This document shows positions 32,739-41,547 of a DNA stretch of 64,000 nt, piece by piece. The first letter of the stretch is position 1. Each line of letters begins with the position of its first letter. A program made the position numbers and the translations under genes. The notes beneath the pieces are model-generated. The model searched no databases. It had not been told where the DNA came from and was given only the letters and a program-made list of their open reading frames with translations. The DNA comes from JAFARZ01 sp035651595 (lineage in GTDB: Bacteria; Actinomycetota; Actinomycetes; Streptosporangiales; Streptosporangiaceae). Location: contig DASRFJ010000167.1 in NCBI GenBank assembly GCA_035651595.1, positions 1 through 64,000 of the forward strand, read 5' to 3'.

Positions 32739-34625
32739 CTAGCTGGCCGGGGTTTTCCGGTACGTGCTGCCGGAATCCTGGCCGAACGGGCCGGCGCAGG
32801 CACCGCTCTGGCGCTCCCCCGCGGAGCCGCACTTGTCGCCGTCGGATATGTGCCCGGTCCACGCGGACCAGCTCACCGGATTGTCACCGTTTCCCTGATT
32901 CCAGGCATAGAAGGTCGACGGGCCGTTGTAGACGTTGCCTGTCCAGGTATTGCCTTGAAAGAACGTCAGCTGACTGGCGATTACCCAGCCGCCCGGCGAG
33001 TCGTAGGGAGCGGCGATGCCGTATTCGCTGAACATGCCGCCGGCGCCGCAGTCCGGCCAGGTTCCCTGGCCGCAGCCGGTGATATCGGCGGGGTTGAAAT
33101 AGACGGTGTTGTTCGTCACGCTGACGTTCTCGGTCTTCCACAGGCAGCCGTTCCACCAGTCCATCGACGGCGAACCGGTGCGTCTGGCGAGAAATGTCAC
33201 CGGGTCGGTGACCGCGGACCGGATGTTGGCCTTGCAGCCGGCCATGGTGAACGGTCCGGACCGGCCGCCGGCCACCAGCGTGCAGACGTTGTCGAACTGA
33301 CCCGAGCAGAACCGGTCCGAGTTCTGCCAGAGCAGTACGCTGCCACCGTTGTCCACCAGGATGTTGTGGCCGATCACCGACTTGTTCTGGTACGCACCCT
33401 GCCGGGCGCACGAAGGTTCCCGGCACGCCGGGATCCCGCCGAACGCGGTGTCGCTGCCGCTCTCGCTGATGTAGATGGCGGGAGTCGGGAAGCCGGGATT
33501 GCTCAGGCCGACCGCCCACCCGTTGCCGGCCAGGTAATTGTTGACGATCGAGAAGTTGTACGAGATCTCCTCGATGATCGCCTGCCCGTCGTTGTCGGTG
33601 ATGGTGTTGCCGACGTAGGCGGTGTTCGCGTTGTCGGTATCGGCCCAGATGCCCGGCCCCCAGTTGTTGTGAATGTAGTTACCCTCGATCGTCACCCCGT
33701 TGGTGGCCCACAGCTTGAAGCCGCCTTGGTTGCCGTCCCCGGTAACCGGTCCGCAATGCGGGTTCTGGTACCGCGCCGGTACCGGGTTGTGCTTGGACCA
33801 CCCAAGCGCGGCATTGGTGAACACTCCCTCGAAGTCGCACGTGTCGTTGTAGCTGATCTCGTTGCCGACGACGGTGACGTTGTAAGGACCCCCGGTGAGC
33901 GAGTCGTTGCCCCAGGTGCCGACGTCCGAGGACTGGAAGCCGTACTGCCCGTTCAGCGTCATGCAGTTGTCCTTGAGGACGTTGTCGGCGCCGGCGATCA
34001 ATCCCGCCCCGGGCACGTTGAGCGTGATCGTGTTGTACCGCACGGTCCAGTTGGTGTTGGAGCCCTGGTTGATGGCGGCGGCATCGCCGTTCGGCTGGAA
34101 TTTCTCGATGGTCAGGTACTCGATGGTGACACCGGGCTGATTCCCGTTCGAGAAGTTGGAGTCGATGGCCACGTGCAGTCCGGCGTAGTCGCCGGAGACG
34201 ATCGAGCGTTTGCCGCCCGCGAACCCGCCGACGAAGGCGTCGTTCGTATCCGCCTGGAAGAACCCGACATGCTCGCCGGGGAGCAAGTAGTAGACGGTAT
34301 CCGGGCTGAGCTCGTATGACATGTAACCGTGGTTGCCGGGCGGCAGGACGACGCCGGCCGTGTCGCGCGGGAAGTCCGAGCCAGGCGTGCCGTACGTGGG
34401 CAGCCCGGCGGTACCGCTCCGGTACGCGCCGGCCGCGCCGTTGTAATGGAACGGCGAGTTGAGTACCGGCTGGCCGCAGACTCTCGCCACCGTCCCTGGT
34501 GCCCCAGGGAGGTCCCGCGAAGCGGGCCGGCCGGCCGCGGGAGAATTACTCGTGCACGCCGCGATCACCGGCACCGCCAGCACCGCTGCCATCGCGCACT
34601 TAACCGCTGATGTGAAGATCCGCAT
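32739..34625 (-). CDS. Right-handed beta-helix lipoprotein (pectate-lyase-like fold)
   Basis: This 628-residue exported protein has a signal sequence KCAMAAVLAVPVIAAC with a lipobox Cys at about residue 24. A long parallel beta-helix follows, with many N-rich turns (VRYNTITLNVPGAGLIAGADNVLKDNC, VEGNYIHNN-type repeats, VGNTITDNDGQAIIEE, SVTNNTVYFN). Such folds occur in polysaccharide lyases, epimerases and glycan-binding proteins; no catalytic set can be assigned. Being cell-surface anchored within a glycan operon, it may trim, epimerise or bind the exported polymer. Its start overlaps the upstream methyltransferase gene by 26 bp. Confidence 0.85.
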   Translation of the reverse strand: MRIFTSAVKCAMAAVLAVPVIAACTSNSPAAGRPASRDLPGAPGTVARVCGQPVLNSPFHYNGAAGAYRSGTAGLPTYGTPGSDFPRDTAGVVLPPGNHGYMSYELSPDTVYYLLPGEHVGFFQADTNDAFVGGFAGGKRSIVSGDYAGLHVAIDSNFSNGNQPGVTIEYLTIEKFQPNGDAAAINQGSNTNWTVRYNTITLNVPGAGLIAGADNVLKDNCMTLNGQYGFQSSDVGTWGNDSLTGGPYNVTVVGNEISYNDTCDFEGVFTNAALGWSKHNPVPARYQNPHCGPVTGDGNQGGFKLWATNGVTIEGNYIHNNWGPGIWADTDNANTAYVGNTITDNDGQAIIEEISYNFSIVNNYLAGNGWAVGLSNPGFPTPAIYISESGSDTAFGGIPACREPSCARQGAYQNKSVIGHNILVDNGGSVLLWQNSDRFCSGQFDNVCTLVAGGRSGPFTMAGCKANIRSAVTDPVTFLARRTGSPSMDWWNGCLWKTENVSVTNNTVYFNPADITGCGQGTWPDCGAGGMFSEYGIAAPYDSPGGWVIASQLTFFQGNTWTGNVYNGPSTFYAWNQGNGDNPVSWSAWTGHISDGDKCGSAGERQSGACAGPFGQDSGSTYRKTPAS

Positions 34626-35490
34626 GGGCCCCCCTCCCAGACCTCTTCTTGTCAGGCTGGCTCGCTAATGGCCGGTCTGCCCAGGCGGCACCTATGCCGT
34701 CCCCCGGCCACCAGTGGTTGAGCGGCTGCTCCTTGAAGAAGAGATAGTGACGTCCCGTCCGCTCGGCCCAGTCGGACAGCGCGGACGAATCATGAGCGTT
34801 GTCGGAGAGCACGATCGCCGACGCGCTGAGGTTGGGCGCCACGGCAGCCAGCTCGCTGGCCTCGTACTCATAGGTATGCAGGCTGTCGTGCAGGAACATG
34901 TTGACCTCGGGCAGCTCTTTGAGCACCTCGATCGAGCTCGCGGTCCGCCGGTCGACGACACTCGCCCACGGCTCCTCGATGAGGTATCCCGCTTCCGGGT
35001 CGGTGTCGATCGTGGTCAGCCGGCCGTGTCCGTTCTGCAGCAGGGCGGCCGCGATGGCACAGGACCCGAGACCGAGCTGGGTGCCCGTCTCGACCACATG
35101 CTCGGGCTGCGTCGCCCGGATAAGCGCGTACCAGCCGAGACGACGCGCCCAGTGCGGCTCCTTGGGGCAGATACCCCGGCGCGGATTAGACGCCATCCGT
35201 CTGGTCAGCTGCTCGGTCACCTTATCGTTGTCCACCAGCTCCTGGATCCACGACCGGACCTGCCCGATTTCCGCACCGGAAACGGCGGAGACGAACCAGC
35301 AGAGCTGGTCACGGTTGAGCGGATCCAGATCGTAGGTGAAGTTGGTGGTTTCCCGGCTATGCACGAGCCAGTCGACCGAGCGCCCGATGACACGAGCGTC
35401 GTAACGCGCCACCATCATGGTACGCAGCGGAACCGCCACGCCTCGCGCGATCGGCGAATTGGCGATACGACGTCGCAGTGTTGGCGGCAT
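34600..35490 (-). CDS. Class I SAM-dependent methyltransferase (Methyltransf_24-type)
   Basis: This 296-residue protein has the SAM-binding core at VVETGTQLGLGSCAIAAALLQNGHGRLTTIDTDPEAGYLI. The acidic LHDSLHTYEYEASELAAVAPNLSASAIVLSDNAH segment follows, resembling metal-dependent catechol/sugar O-methyltransferases of the Methyltransf_24 group. The N-terminal ~130 residues are specific to this subfamily. It likely methylates a sugar of the glycan. AAGGGGGG lies about eight bases upstream of ATG 35490. Its first 134 bp overlap the run-on 3' end of the polymerase-like gene in another frame. Confidence 0.82.
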   Translation of the reverse strand: MPPTLRRRIANSPIARGVAVPLRTMMVARYDARVIGRSVDWLVHSRETTNFTYDLDPLNRDQLCWFVSAVSGAEIGQVRSWIQELVDNDKVTEQLTRRMASNPRRGICPKEPHWARRLGWYALIRATQPEHVVETGTQLGLGSCAIAAALLQNGHGRLTTIDTDPEAGYLIEEPWASVVDRRTASSIEVLKELPEVNMFLHDSLHTYEYEASELAAVAPNLSASAIVLSDNAHDSSALSDWAERTGRHYLFFKEQPLNHWWPGDGIGAAWADRPLASQPDKKRSGRGAHADLHISG

Positions 35491-36754
35491 CGCGGTGCCC
35501 CCCTTGGTAACTAGTGACTTGGTGCCGGATGGGCACCAGCAACGAAGCGGCTATGGTCAGGTCGAGCAGGTTGGCGGTCGCGAGGCTGAGCCCGGTCTCG
35601 GTGACCGAGCGCACGAGAAGGTAGGTCACGATAAACAGGGCGAGCGCCCGCTGCGGGCTGTGCGACTGGAAGCAGCCCGACGTCAGCACGAACAGCACCA
35701 TCGACGCGCAGACGAGCAGGCCGAGTAGCCCGAAGTCGAAGTAGGTGGCGAGCCAGGTGCTGTCGATGGGCAGCCCGTTGAACGATTCGTTCGACAGGCC
35801 GAAGCCGAAAATCACCTGGAAGACGTCGCGTTGCTGATGGATGACGGCGCTCCACACCGTCGTCCGGCCGGTAAGGTTCGTCAGCTGCTTGCCCTCTTGG
35901 CCGCGGGCGAGCCAGCTCGCCAGCAGGCCGGAGAACAGCACGACCGCGCCGGAACCGGCGATGCTGATCGCCGCGAAGAACCGCCGCACCCGCGCCTTGC
36001 TGGTGAACAGGCTCACCCCGGCGATGATGATGCCCGCCACCATCGCGATCAGCTCGGTCCTGGAGTGTGTCATCAACAGGACTGTGCCGAGTCCGGCGGC
36101 GCTCAGCAGGGTCAGGCGGCCGCGCACGATGCCGCCGAGCCAGAGCGCGACCACCAGCCCGAGCGTGGCCGCCGCGAAGTCCGCCACCTGGGTGGGCGGC
36201 GTGGGCCAGATCGTGCCCGCGAGCCGGCCCTGCGCGAGCGCGCGCTTAGGCGCCAGCATGAGGCCGAGAATCACTCCGCCGAGCGCCGTGGACATCGCGA
36301 TCATCTGGCACTTGAGGAGCAGCATGTCGCGCCGGCCCCACCATGGCGTCAGCAGCCACAGCGTGGCGACAAACCCGGCGAACCGCAGTGTCCGGTACAT
36401 GGTGCCCAGCTGACCGCCCTGGTGGCCGAGAGCCGAGATCAGCGCCCCGGTGACGAGCAAGGTCAGCAGGCAGAGAAATACGTTCGGGCGGATGAGCAGC
36501 CTGCGGTTGACGGTCAGCACGACCAGCAGGGCCGCGGGCAGTGCGCCCTGGGTGATCAGCTCGCCGACCCGGTGCGGGATCGGCAGCACGAGGTGCTGCC
36601 CGGTCCACGTGCCGGGGTAGAAGGTCAGCGTGTTGAGGAACAGCAGGAGCCAGGCAACGCCGATACGCCACCGCACCGAGCGTTCCATCGTGTCCGCGAC
36701 GTCGAGCACCGGCGCTCGCAGGCGCGAGCGGAACGCCGCTACGGACGCGCTCAC
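35357..36754 (-). CDS. O-antigen polymerase/ligase-like membrane protein
   Basis: This ~465-residue protein has about ten transmembrane helices from the N-terminus (WRIGVAWLLLFLNTLTFYPG onward). The periplasmic loop and catalytic-like segment TGRTTVWSAVIHQQRDVFQVIFGFGLSNESFNG is typical of Wzy/O-antigen ligase (PF04932) proteins. It probably polymerises or ligates the exported repeat units. GTG 36754 is chosen because it overlaps the TGA of the upstream copolymerase (GTGA). The recognisable protein ends near 35510 (LLVPIRHQVTSYQGG); the last ~45 residues are R/A-rich and overlap the methyltransferase start, suggesting a lost stop codon. Confidence 0.85.
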   Translation of the reverse strand: MSASVAAFRSRLRAPVLDVADTMERSVRWRIGVAWLLLFLNTLTFYPGTWTGQHLVLPIPHRVGELITQGALPAALLVVLTVNRRLLIRPNVFLCLLTLLVTGALISALGHQGGQLGTMYRTLRFAGFVATLWLLTPWWGRRDMLLLKCQMIAMSTALGGVILGLMLAPKRALAQGRLAGTIWPTPPTQVADFAAATLGLVVALWLGGIVRGRLTLLSAAGLGTVLLMTHSRTELIAMVAGIIIAGVSLFTSKARVRRFFAAISIAGSGAVVLFSGLLASWLARGQEGKQLTNLTGRTTVWSAVIHQQRDVFQVIFGFGLSNESFNGLPIDSTWLATYFDFGLLGLLVCASMVLFVLTSGCFQSHSPQRALALFIVTYLLVRSVTETGLSLATANLLDLTIAASLLVPIRHQVTSYQGGHRDAANTATSYRQFADRARRGGSAAYHDGGALRRSCHRALGRLARA

Positions 36755-39700
36755 CGGCTTATCAGCCCCGATACCGGTGCGCCGTCGGCCGGACCCTGAC
36801 CGTCGCCATCCTGGGCGATGTCGTGATCCGCGAGCAGCGTGCGTGGTATCCCGAGGCTCTTGTCGGTCTTCTCGGCCCCGACGAGCACCGCGGAGACCAG
36901 GTGCGTGCCAGTGAGCCGTATCATCTCGCCGACGGCCTGGATCCTGGTCCAGGACCGGCCCGTGTCCACCACCGCGACGGCGTCGGTCGCCCATGTCGCG
37001 AGGTGATCCGATCCCGCGTTGGGGTCGAGCGCCACGAGGCTGAGCAAGACGTCCGCCGAGGCGCAGGCCGCGGCGATCCGGTCCGCGGCCGGCGACTGGA
37101 TCTCTGACGGCAACGTACCCAGCGGCCCGGACGGCGTGACGTCGGTGCGGTCGGGGATCACGACCACCAGCTGCACGCCATCGACGGTCACCTGCTGAGC
37201 CCCGGGATCCTTGACTCCCAGCAGGTGCCCGGCGGGGGCACGACCGCACAGGTCCGCGAGGACGACCCGCTTTCCTTGCTGGGCGAGGGAGACGGCCAGT
37301 GACGTCACGGCCAGCGCCGCGACCTCCGGATCGTCCACCGGCACGACCGCCAGGGTCGCGATGCGGCGCGAGCCGGTGCGGACCGCGCGGCGCAGGTGCG
37401 CGACGACGCGCTGCACCTCACGGTGCTCGGCCGCCGCCAGTCCGCGGCGGCCCATGAGCCGGTGCGTCGCGGGCAGGGCGGAGACGGTGAGCCTGATGGG
37501 CGCGCCGAGTGCGCGCGCGATGTCGTCTCGCCTGTGCAGCCGGTCGGAGGTGACCGCCCGGATGATGACGATGCCCATACCCAGCGCGAGACCGATGATG
37601 AACCCTGCCACGCCGTACAGGACCAGACCCTTGTAGCGCGAGTGGAAAAGCGGGCTCGCGGTGTCCAGCACCTTGCTTCCAGCGATCATCGACGACGTGG
37701 TTATCTGACTCGATGCCTTGCTCTGACTCGCGGTGTCCTCGAACGCGCTCAGCTGGGTCTCTGCCTGATCGCGCTGAGCCCGCAGTGAGGTGAGCTGGGA
37801 CTGCTGCGCGGACGACGTGGTCTGTTCGGACACATCCCGGATCTGGGCATCGATCGATTTGACCCGCTGCTTTTGCTGGTTGACCTGCTGGTCGAGTGCG
37901 GCGGACTGGAGTTGCTGCTGCTCGTTGAGCAGGCCCGCCCGGAAGTTGAGGAACGACGCCGCCACCACGTTCGCGATGCTTTCCGCCGTCGTGCTCGATG
38001 ACGCGCTGGCCGTGATGCGGAGCACCCGGTCGGTGACGACCGTGGCCGTGTATGTGCTGAGGAAGGCGCCCGGGTCTTGATGCGACCCGAGTTTCTGCAG
38101 GGCCAGCACGGCCACGGAGCGGCTTTGCACGATGGCCTGATTGTCGAGTATCGCGGTGCCGGGCTGGGCTTCCGGACCGACGGTGAGCAGCAGCGTCGTC
38201 GCGGCCTGGTAACGAGGCGGTGACTTCAGGTACAGGCCCGAGCCGATGATCAGCCCGGCGATGGCCGCGACCGCCCACAGCCGCCTGCTGCGCCGCAGGG
38301 CCGCCCCGATGAAGCCGAGGCTCACCAGGCCGGCGGCGGCGTCGGCACCGCGGTCCTCGGGGGCGATGACGTCCTCGGGCCACAGGTTCCCAGGCCCGTC
38401 GGCTCGCCCGCCCAGGCCAAGCACCAGCGTCGGGTCTCCGTCCCTCGTCATTCGGGTCTCCATACTGGTGCCGGCCACCGGGGTTAGCCATCTCCGTTGC
38501 GCCGACGGATGCGGCCGTGGAAGGCGGACGTCTGCTCTGCGGACATTTTGATCATGCCATGGCGCACGGGTATCGTCACCTGCGGCGACATGGCTACCAC
38601 GAAGCGTTGCGTTGCTACCACGCCCTGACGCGACTTGCTCCCCTACGGACCTGATTACAGGAGCGTCGGCGGGGCGGTCGTGATACGGCACGGCGGCGAC
38701 AACCGGGGCGGTTCCGCGCCTGTCACGCAGCAATCGCAGCACATCCGCGTAACCGCGGAAATAGCCCCGGATGCCACGCCGCTCGGCCTGCTGGCCGAGG
38801 AACGCGATCCCTTGCGGGGCGGCCAGGGCGACATAAACCAGGCCGCCGCCCACCGCGCCAGCGACCAGCGCCATCTGCGGGCGGGAGAAATGCCCGGCAA
38901 TGTCCCGGGCCGCGAACGACGCCACGGCGGCGGCCAGCAGCGCGGGCATGACCGCCTTGACCAGTGCGGTGAAGTGAACGCCCGTCGTCTTCCGCAGCGC
39001 CAGGAGGTAACTGGGCAGTACCAGTGGCCCGATGACCGCTATGTGGGCGTATGCGGCACCGACAATGCCGTCCCGGTGCACGCCGACCGCCATGGCGGGG
39101 ACCAGCGCGCCGAGCCAGACCAGCTGGACCAGGAGAATGAACTTGGCTTTGCCGAGGCTGGTCAGCATGTTGGCGAAGAGCACGCAGATGATTGAAATGG
39201 CACCGTAGAGCGCCAGGATCGAGAGCACCTTCGCCGAACTCGCCCATTTTTCGCCGTACAGGGTCAGGACGAGTGGCTGGGAAAGGGCGATCATAAGGCC
39301 GCACATGGGCATCACGATCAGTGATACGGCGCGCAGCGCGTTACCCATCGCGCTCTTCAAGAGCTCGGGGTCGTGCTTGACTCGCGAGAACGCGGGCATG
39401 GAAACGGTATTGATCACGTTACCGAGCAGGCCGGCGGGCCAAGACGCCACCGTAAAAGCCAGCACATAGGCGCCGAGTGCCACGGCGCCGATAAGGTGAC
39501 CGACGAACGCGTAGTCGACGTTGAGCAGTATGTAGTTGACAAGATTCGCCCCGGCGAGGGGGAGGCCGAACTTGACGAGCAGTGACAGGGAGTCGCGCGA
39601 TATGCCTGGCCAGTAGATCCTGGGCAGGAACGCGACCATCACGCAGCCCAGGACCAGCTGGGTGACCACCCGGGACCAGGCAAAGGCCAGTGCCCCGTCT

Positions 39701-40212
39701 CCGGATTTCGCCAAGAACAGGAGTATGGTCGTGGCGGGGACGAAACTAATGGCGTTGGCCCAGAATAGCTTGTCCTGTTTGAAGTCTCTGGTAAGTTGAC
39801 CATACGGCACCGCGAAAATGCCCTCAAGAATAAGCGCGAGCGCCATTATGCGGACAGCTTCCGCGCCGGCCGCGGAGCCAAGTGCGCGCGCGATGGTTTC
39901 CGCGAATATCGCCATCGCGCTCGCGAGTACCGCGTTCGATACCATCGATACGGTAACCAGCGTGGGGGCCATTGTGTCCGCGTCGAGATCGGCCCGCATG
40001 AGGCAGGAAGCAACGCCAAGCTGGCCCACCGCGGAAACGATCGCATAAGCCGTCAGAGCCACGGCGAACACGCCGAAGTCACGCGGCGCCAGAATGCGAG
40101 CGACAATCGCGGTGATGCCGATATTGGCCAAGCGCAGTATCAGCGTGCTCAAGACGCTCCACAGAGCGCCATCGCGTACGCGCTTGGAGAGGGATGGCAG
40201 AGCTTCGGTCAT
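36751..40212 (-). CDS. Wzx-type flippase continuous with a Wzz-type copolymerase (apparent fusion)
   Basis: One uninterrupted 1153-residue frame joins two proteins normally encoded separately. Residues ~1-500 are a MOP-superfamily polysaccharide flippase (KRVRDGALWSVLSTLILRLANIGITAIVARILAPRDFGVFAVAL; about 12-14 transmembrane helices). A ~90-residue charged linker follows. Residues ~590-1153 are a Wzz-type copolymerase with TM1 near 640-660, a coiled-coil NEQQQLQSAALDQQVNQQKQRVKSI, TM2 (YKGLVLYGVAGFIIGLALGMGIVII) and a kinase-like cytosolic domain lacking Walker A. An internal ATG (38451 or 38463) could start a separate copolymerase, but no stop separates the parts and no clear Shine-Dalgarno precedes it. 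ATG 40212 is the chosen start. It heads leftward operon 2. Confidence 0.8.
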   Translation of the reverse strand: MTEALPSLSKRVRDGALWSVLSTLILRLANIGITAIVARILAPRDFGVFAVALTAYAIVSAVGQLGVASCLMRADLDADTMAPTLVTVSMVSNAVLASAMAIFAETIARALGSAAGAEAVRIMALALILEGIFAVPYGQLTRDFKQDKLFWANAISFVPATTILLFLAKSGDGALAFAWSRVVTQLVLGCVMVAFLPRIYWPGISRDSLSLLVKFGLPLAGANLVNYILLNVDYAFVGHLIGAVALGAYVLAFTVASWPAGLLGNVINTVSMPAFSRVKHDPELLKSAMGNALRAVSLIVMPMCGLMIALSQPLVLTLYGEKWASSAKVLSILALYGAISIICVLFANMLTSLGKAKFILLVQLVWLGALVPAMAVGVHRDGIVGAAYAHIAVIGPLVLPSYLLALRKTTGVHFTALVKAVMPALLAAAVASFAARDIAGHFSRPQMALVAGAVGGGLVYVALAAPQGIAFLGQQAERRGIRGYFRGYADVLRLLRDRRGTAPVVAAVPYHDRPADAPVIRSVGEQVASGRGSNATLRGSHVAAGDDTRAPWHDQNVRRADVRLPRPHPSAQRRWLTPVAGTSMETRMTRDGDPTLVLGLGGRADGPGNLWPEDVIAPEDRGADAAAGLVSLGFIGAALRRSRRLWAVAAIAGLIIGSGLYLKSPPRYQAATTLLLTVGPEAQPGTAILDNQAIVQSRSVAVLALQKLGSHQDPGAFLSTYTATVVTDRVLRITASASSSTTAESIANVVAASFLNFRAGLLNEQQQLQSAALDQQVNQQKQRVKSIDAQIRDVSEQTTSSAQQSQLTSLRAQRDQAETQLSAFEDTASQSKASSQITTSSMIAGSKVLDTASPLFHSRYKGLVLYGVAGFIIGLALGMGIVIIRAVTSDRLHRRDDIARALGAPIRLTVSALPATHRLMGRRGLAAAEHREVQRVVAHLRRAVRTGSRRIATLAVVPVDDPEVAALAVTSLAVSLAQQGKRVVLADLCGRAPAGHLLGVKDPGAQQVTVDGVQLVVVIPDRTDVTPSGPLGTLPSEIQSPAADRIAAACASADVLLSLVALDPNAGSDHLATWATDAVAVVDTGRSWTRIQAVGEMIRLTGTHLVSAVLVGAEKTDKSLGIPRTLLADHDIAQDGDGQGPADGAPVSGLISR

Positions 40213-40497
40213 CGGATTTTGATGTGCCACATCGCGGCGTCCACGCTTCCCGGCCCCCAGGGACCGCAGGCGTCCGCCACTCGGGCTGGCCCCTTCCTGT
40301 CGTACGTCCACGACGGTACCTCAGTGTGCAAATGGACGAAACCCCTGGCAAGGTGACGCTGGGTAAGGAACGGCAGCCGAGCGTAGGGACGTATCAGCCG
40401 CGGGCCGTCCGGACTCTCGTAGACGAGCGCCGTGCACCGAGGGCCGGCAAACAGGCCCGCATCAAGGCATCAAGGCATCAAGGAGGAGAAACAGGCC
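40213..40497. promoter_or_regulatory. Divergent promoter region with three 8-bp tandem repeats
   Basis: This 285-bp gap separates leftward operon 2 from rightward operon 3 and should hold both promoters. Three tandem ATCAAGG(C/A) units at 40461-40484 abut the strong AAGGAGGAG Shine-Dalgarno (40480-40488) of the Gfo/Idh gene. Promoter hexamers were not assigned. Confidence 0.5.
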
Positions 40498-41547
40498 ATG
40501 TCAGGCATTGGGCTCGCGGTCATTGGCGCCGGTTACTGGGGGCCGAACCTCGTCAGGAACGCGATCGCCGAACCGGGGTTCGCGGTCGAGTGGCTGTGTG
40601 ATCTCGACGAGGAGCGAGCGCGCGCGGTGCTCGGCCGTTACACCACCGTCAAACCCACCGCGTCCTACGAGCAGGTGCTGGCGGATCCCGCGGTGGCCGC
40701 GGTGGCGGTCGCGACGCCCGCCGCGACCCACTTCGATCTCGTGCGGGCCGCCCTGGAGGCCGGTAAGCACGTTCTCGTCGAGAAGCCGCTGACCGCGACG
40801 GTCGCCGACGCGCGCAAGCTGGCTGGACTGGCGGAGCGGTCCGGTCTGGTGCTGATGTGTGATCACACGTACTGCTACACGCCAGCGGTGCAGCGAATTC
40901 GTGAGTTCATCCACGGCGGGGAGATCGGCGAACTTCAGTTCGTGGACTCGGTCCGCATCAACCTCGGGCTCGTCCAGCCCGACGTCGACGTGCTGTGGGA
41001 CCTCGCGCCGCACGACCTGTCCATCCTCGACTTCGTGCTGCCGGCCGGCGTGACGCCGGTCGCCGTGGCGGCGCACACCGGCGACCCGATCGGGAACGGG
41101 CGCGCCTGCCTGGCCTACCTGTCGGTCTGGCTGTCGACGGGTGCCCTGGCTCACGTGCACGTCAACTGGCTCAGCCCCACGAAGATCCGCACCACGGTCT
41201 TCGGCGGGTCGCGCCGCACGATCGTCTGGGACGACATGAATCCGGCCGCCAGGCTCATGGTCCATGACCGAGGGGTGGACCGGGTGCCGCGAGAGGCACT
41301 CGCGCCCGACGACCGCAGGCAGGCGCTGATCTCCTATCGGGTGGGCGACATCCAGGTCCCTGCCCTGCCAGAACGGGAAGCGCTCAGCTCCGTGCTGGCC
41401 GAATTCGCGAGTGCTATCACGGAACGCCGCCCGGCGCTCACCGATGCCCGCGCGGGCATCCGGGTCCTCGAACTGCTCGAGGCCGCGACGCGGAGCGCCG
41501 AACAGGGCGGCACCAGAATCCCGGTGAATGTGGAGGCAGGGAAGTGA
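40498..41547 (+). CDS. Gfo/Idh/MocA-family NDP-sugar dehydrogenase
   Basis: This 349-residue protein has the NAD(P)-binding loop GLAVIGAGYWGPNLVRN at the N-terminus, the family motif GKHVLVEKPLTATVADARKLAGLAE, and a C-terminal alpha/beta domain with DVLWDLAPHDLSILDF. Such enzymes oxidise a ring hydroxyl of UDP-sugars (for example C3 of UDP-N-acetylglucosaminuronate in WbpB/WlbA) to allow transamination. The context supports this: aminotransferases and an N-acyltransferase follow. ATG 40498 has an optimal AAGGAGGAG upstream. The next gene overlaps by 4 bp. Confidence 0.9.
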   Translation: MSGIGLAVIGAGYWGPNLVRNAIAEPGFAVEWLCDLDEERARAVLGRYTTVKPTASYEQVLADPAVAAVAVATPAATHFDLVRAALEAGKHVLVEKPLTATVADARKLAGLAERSGLVLMCDHTYCYTPAVQRIREFIHGGEIGELQFVDSVRINLGLVQPDVDVLWDLAPHDLSILDFVLPAGVTPVAVAAHTGDPIGNGRACLAYLSVWLSTGALAHVHVNWLSPTKIRTTVFGGSRRTIVWDDMNPAARLMVHDRGVDRVPREALAPDDRRQALISYRVGDIQVPALPEREALSSVLAEFASAITERRPALTDARAGIRVLELLEAATRSAEQGGTRIPVNVEAGK

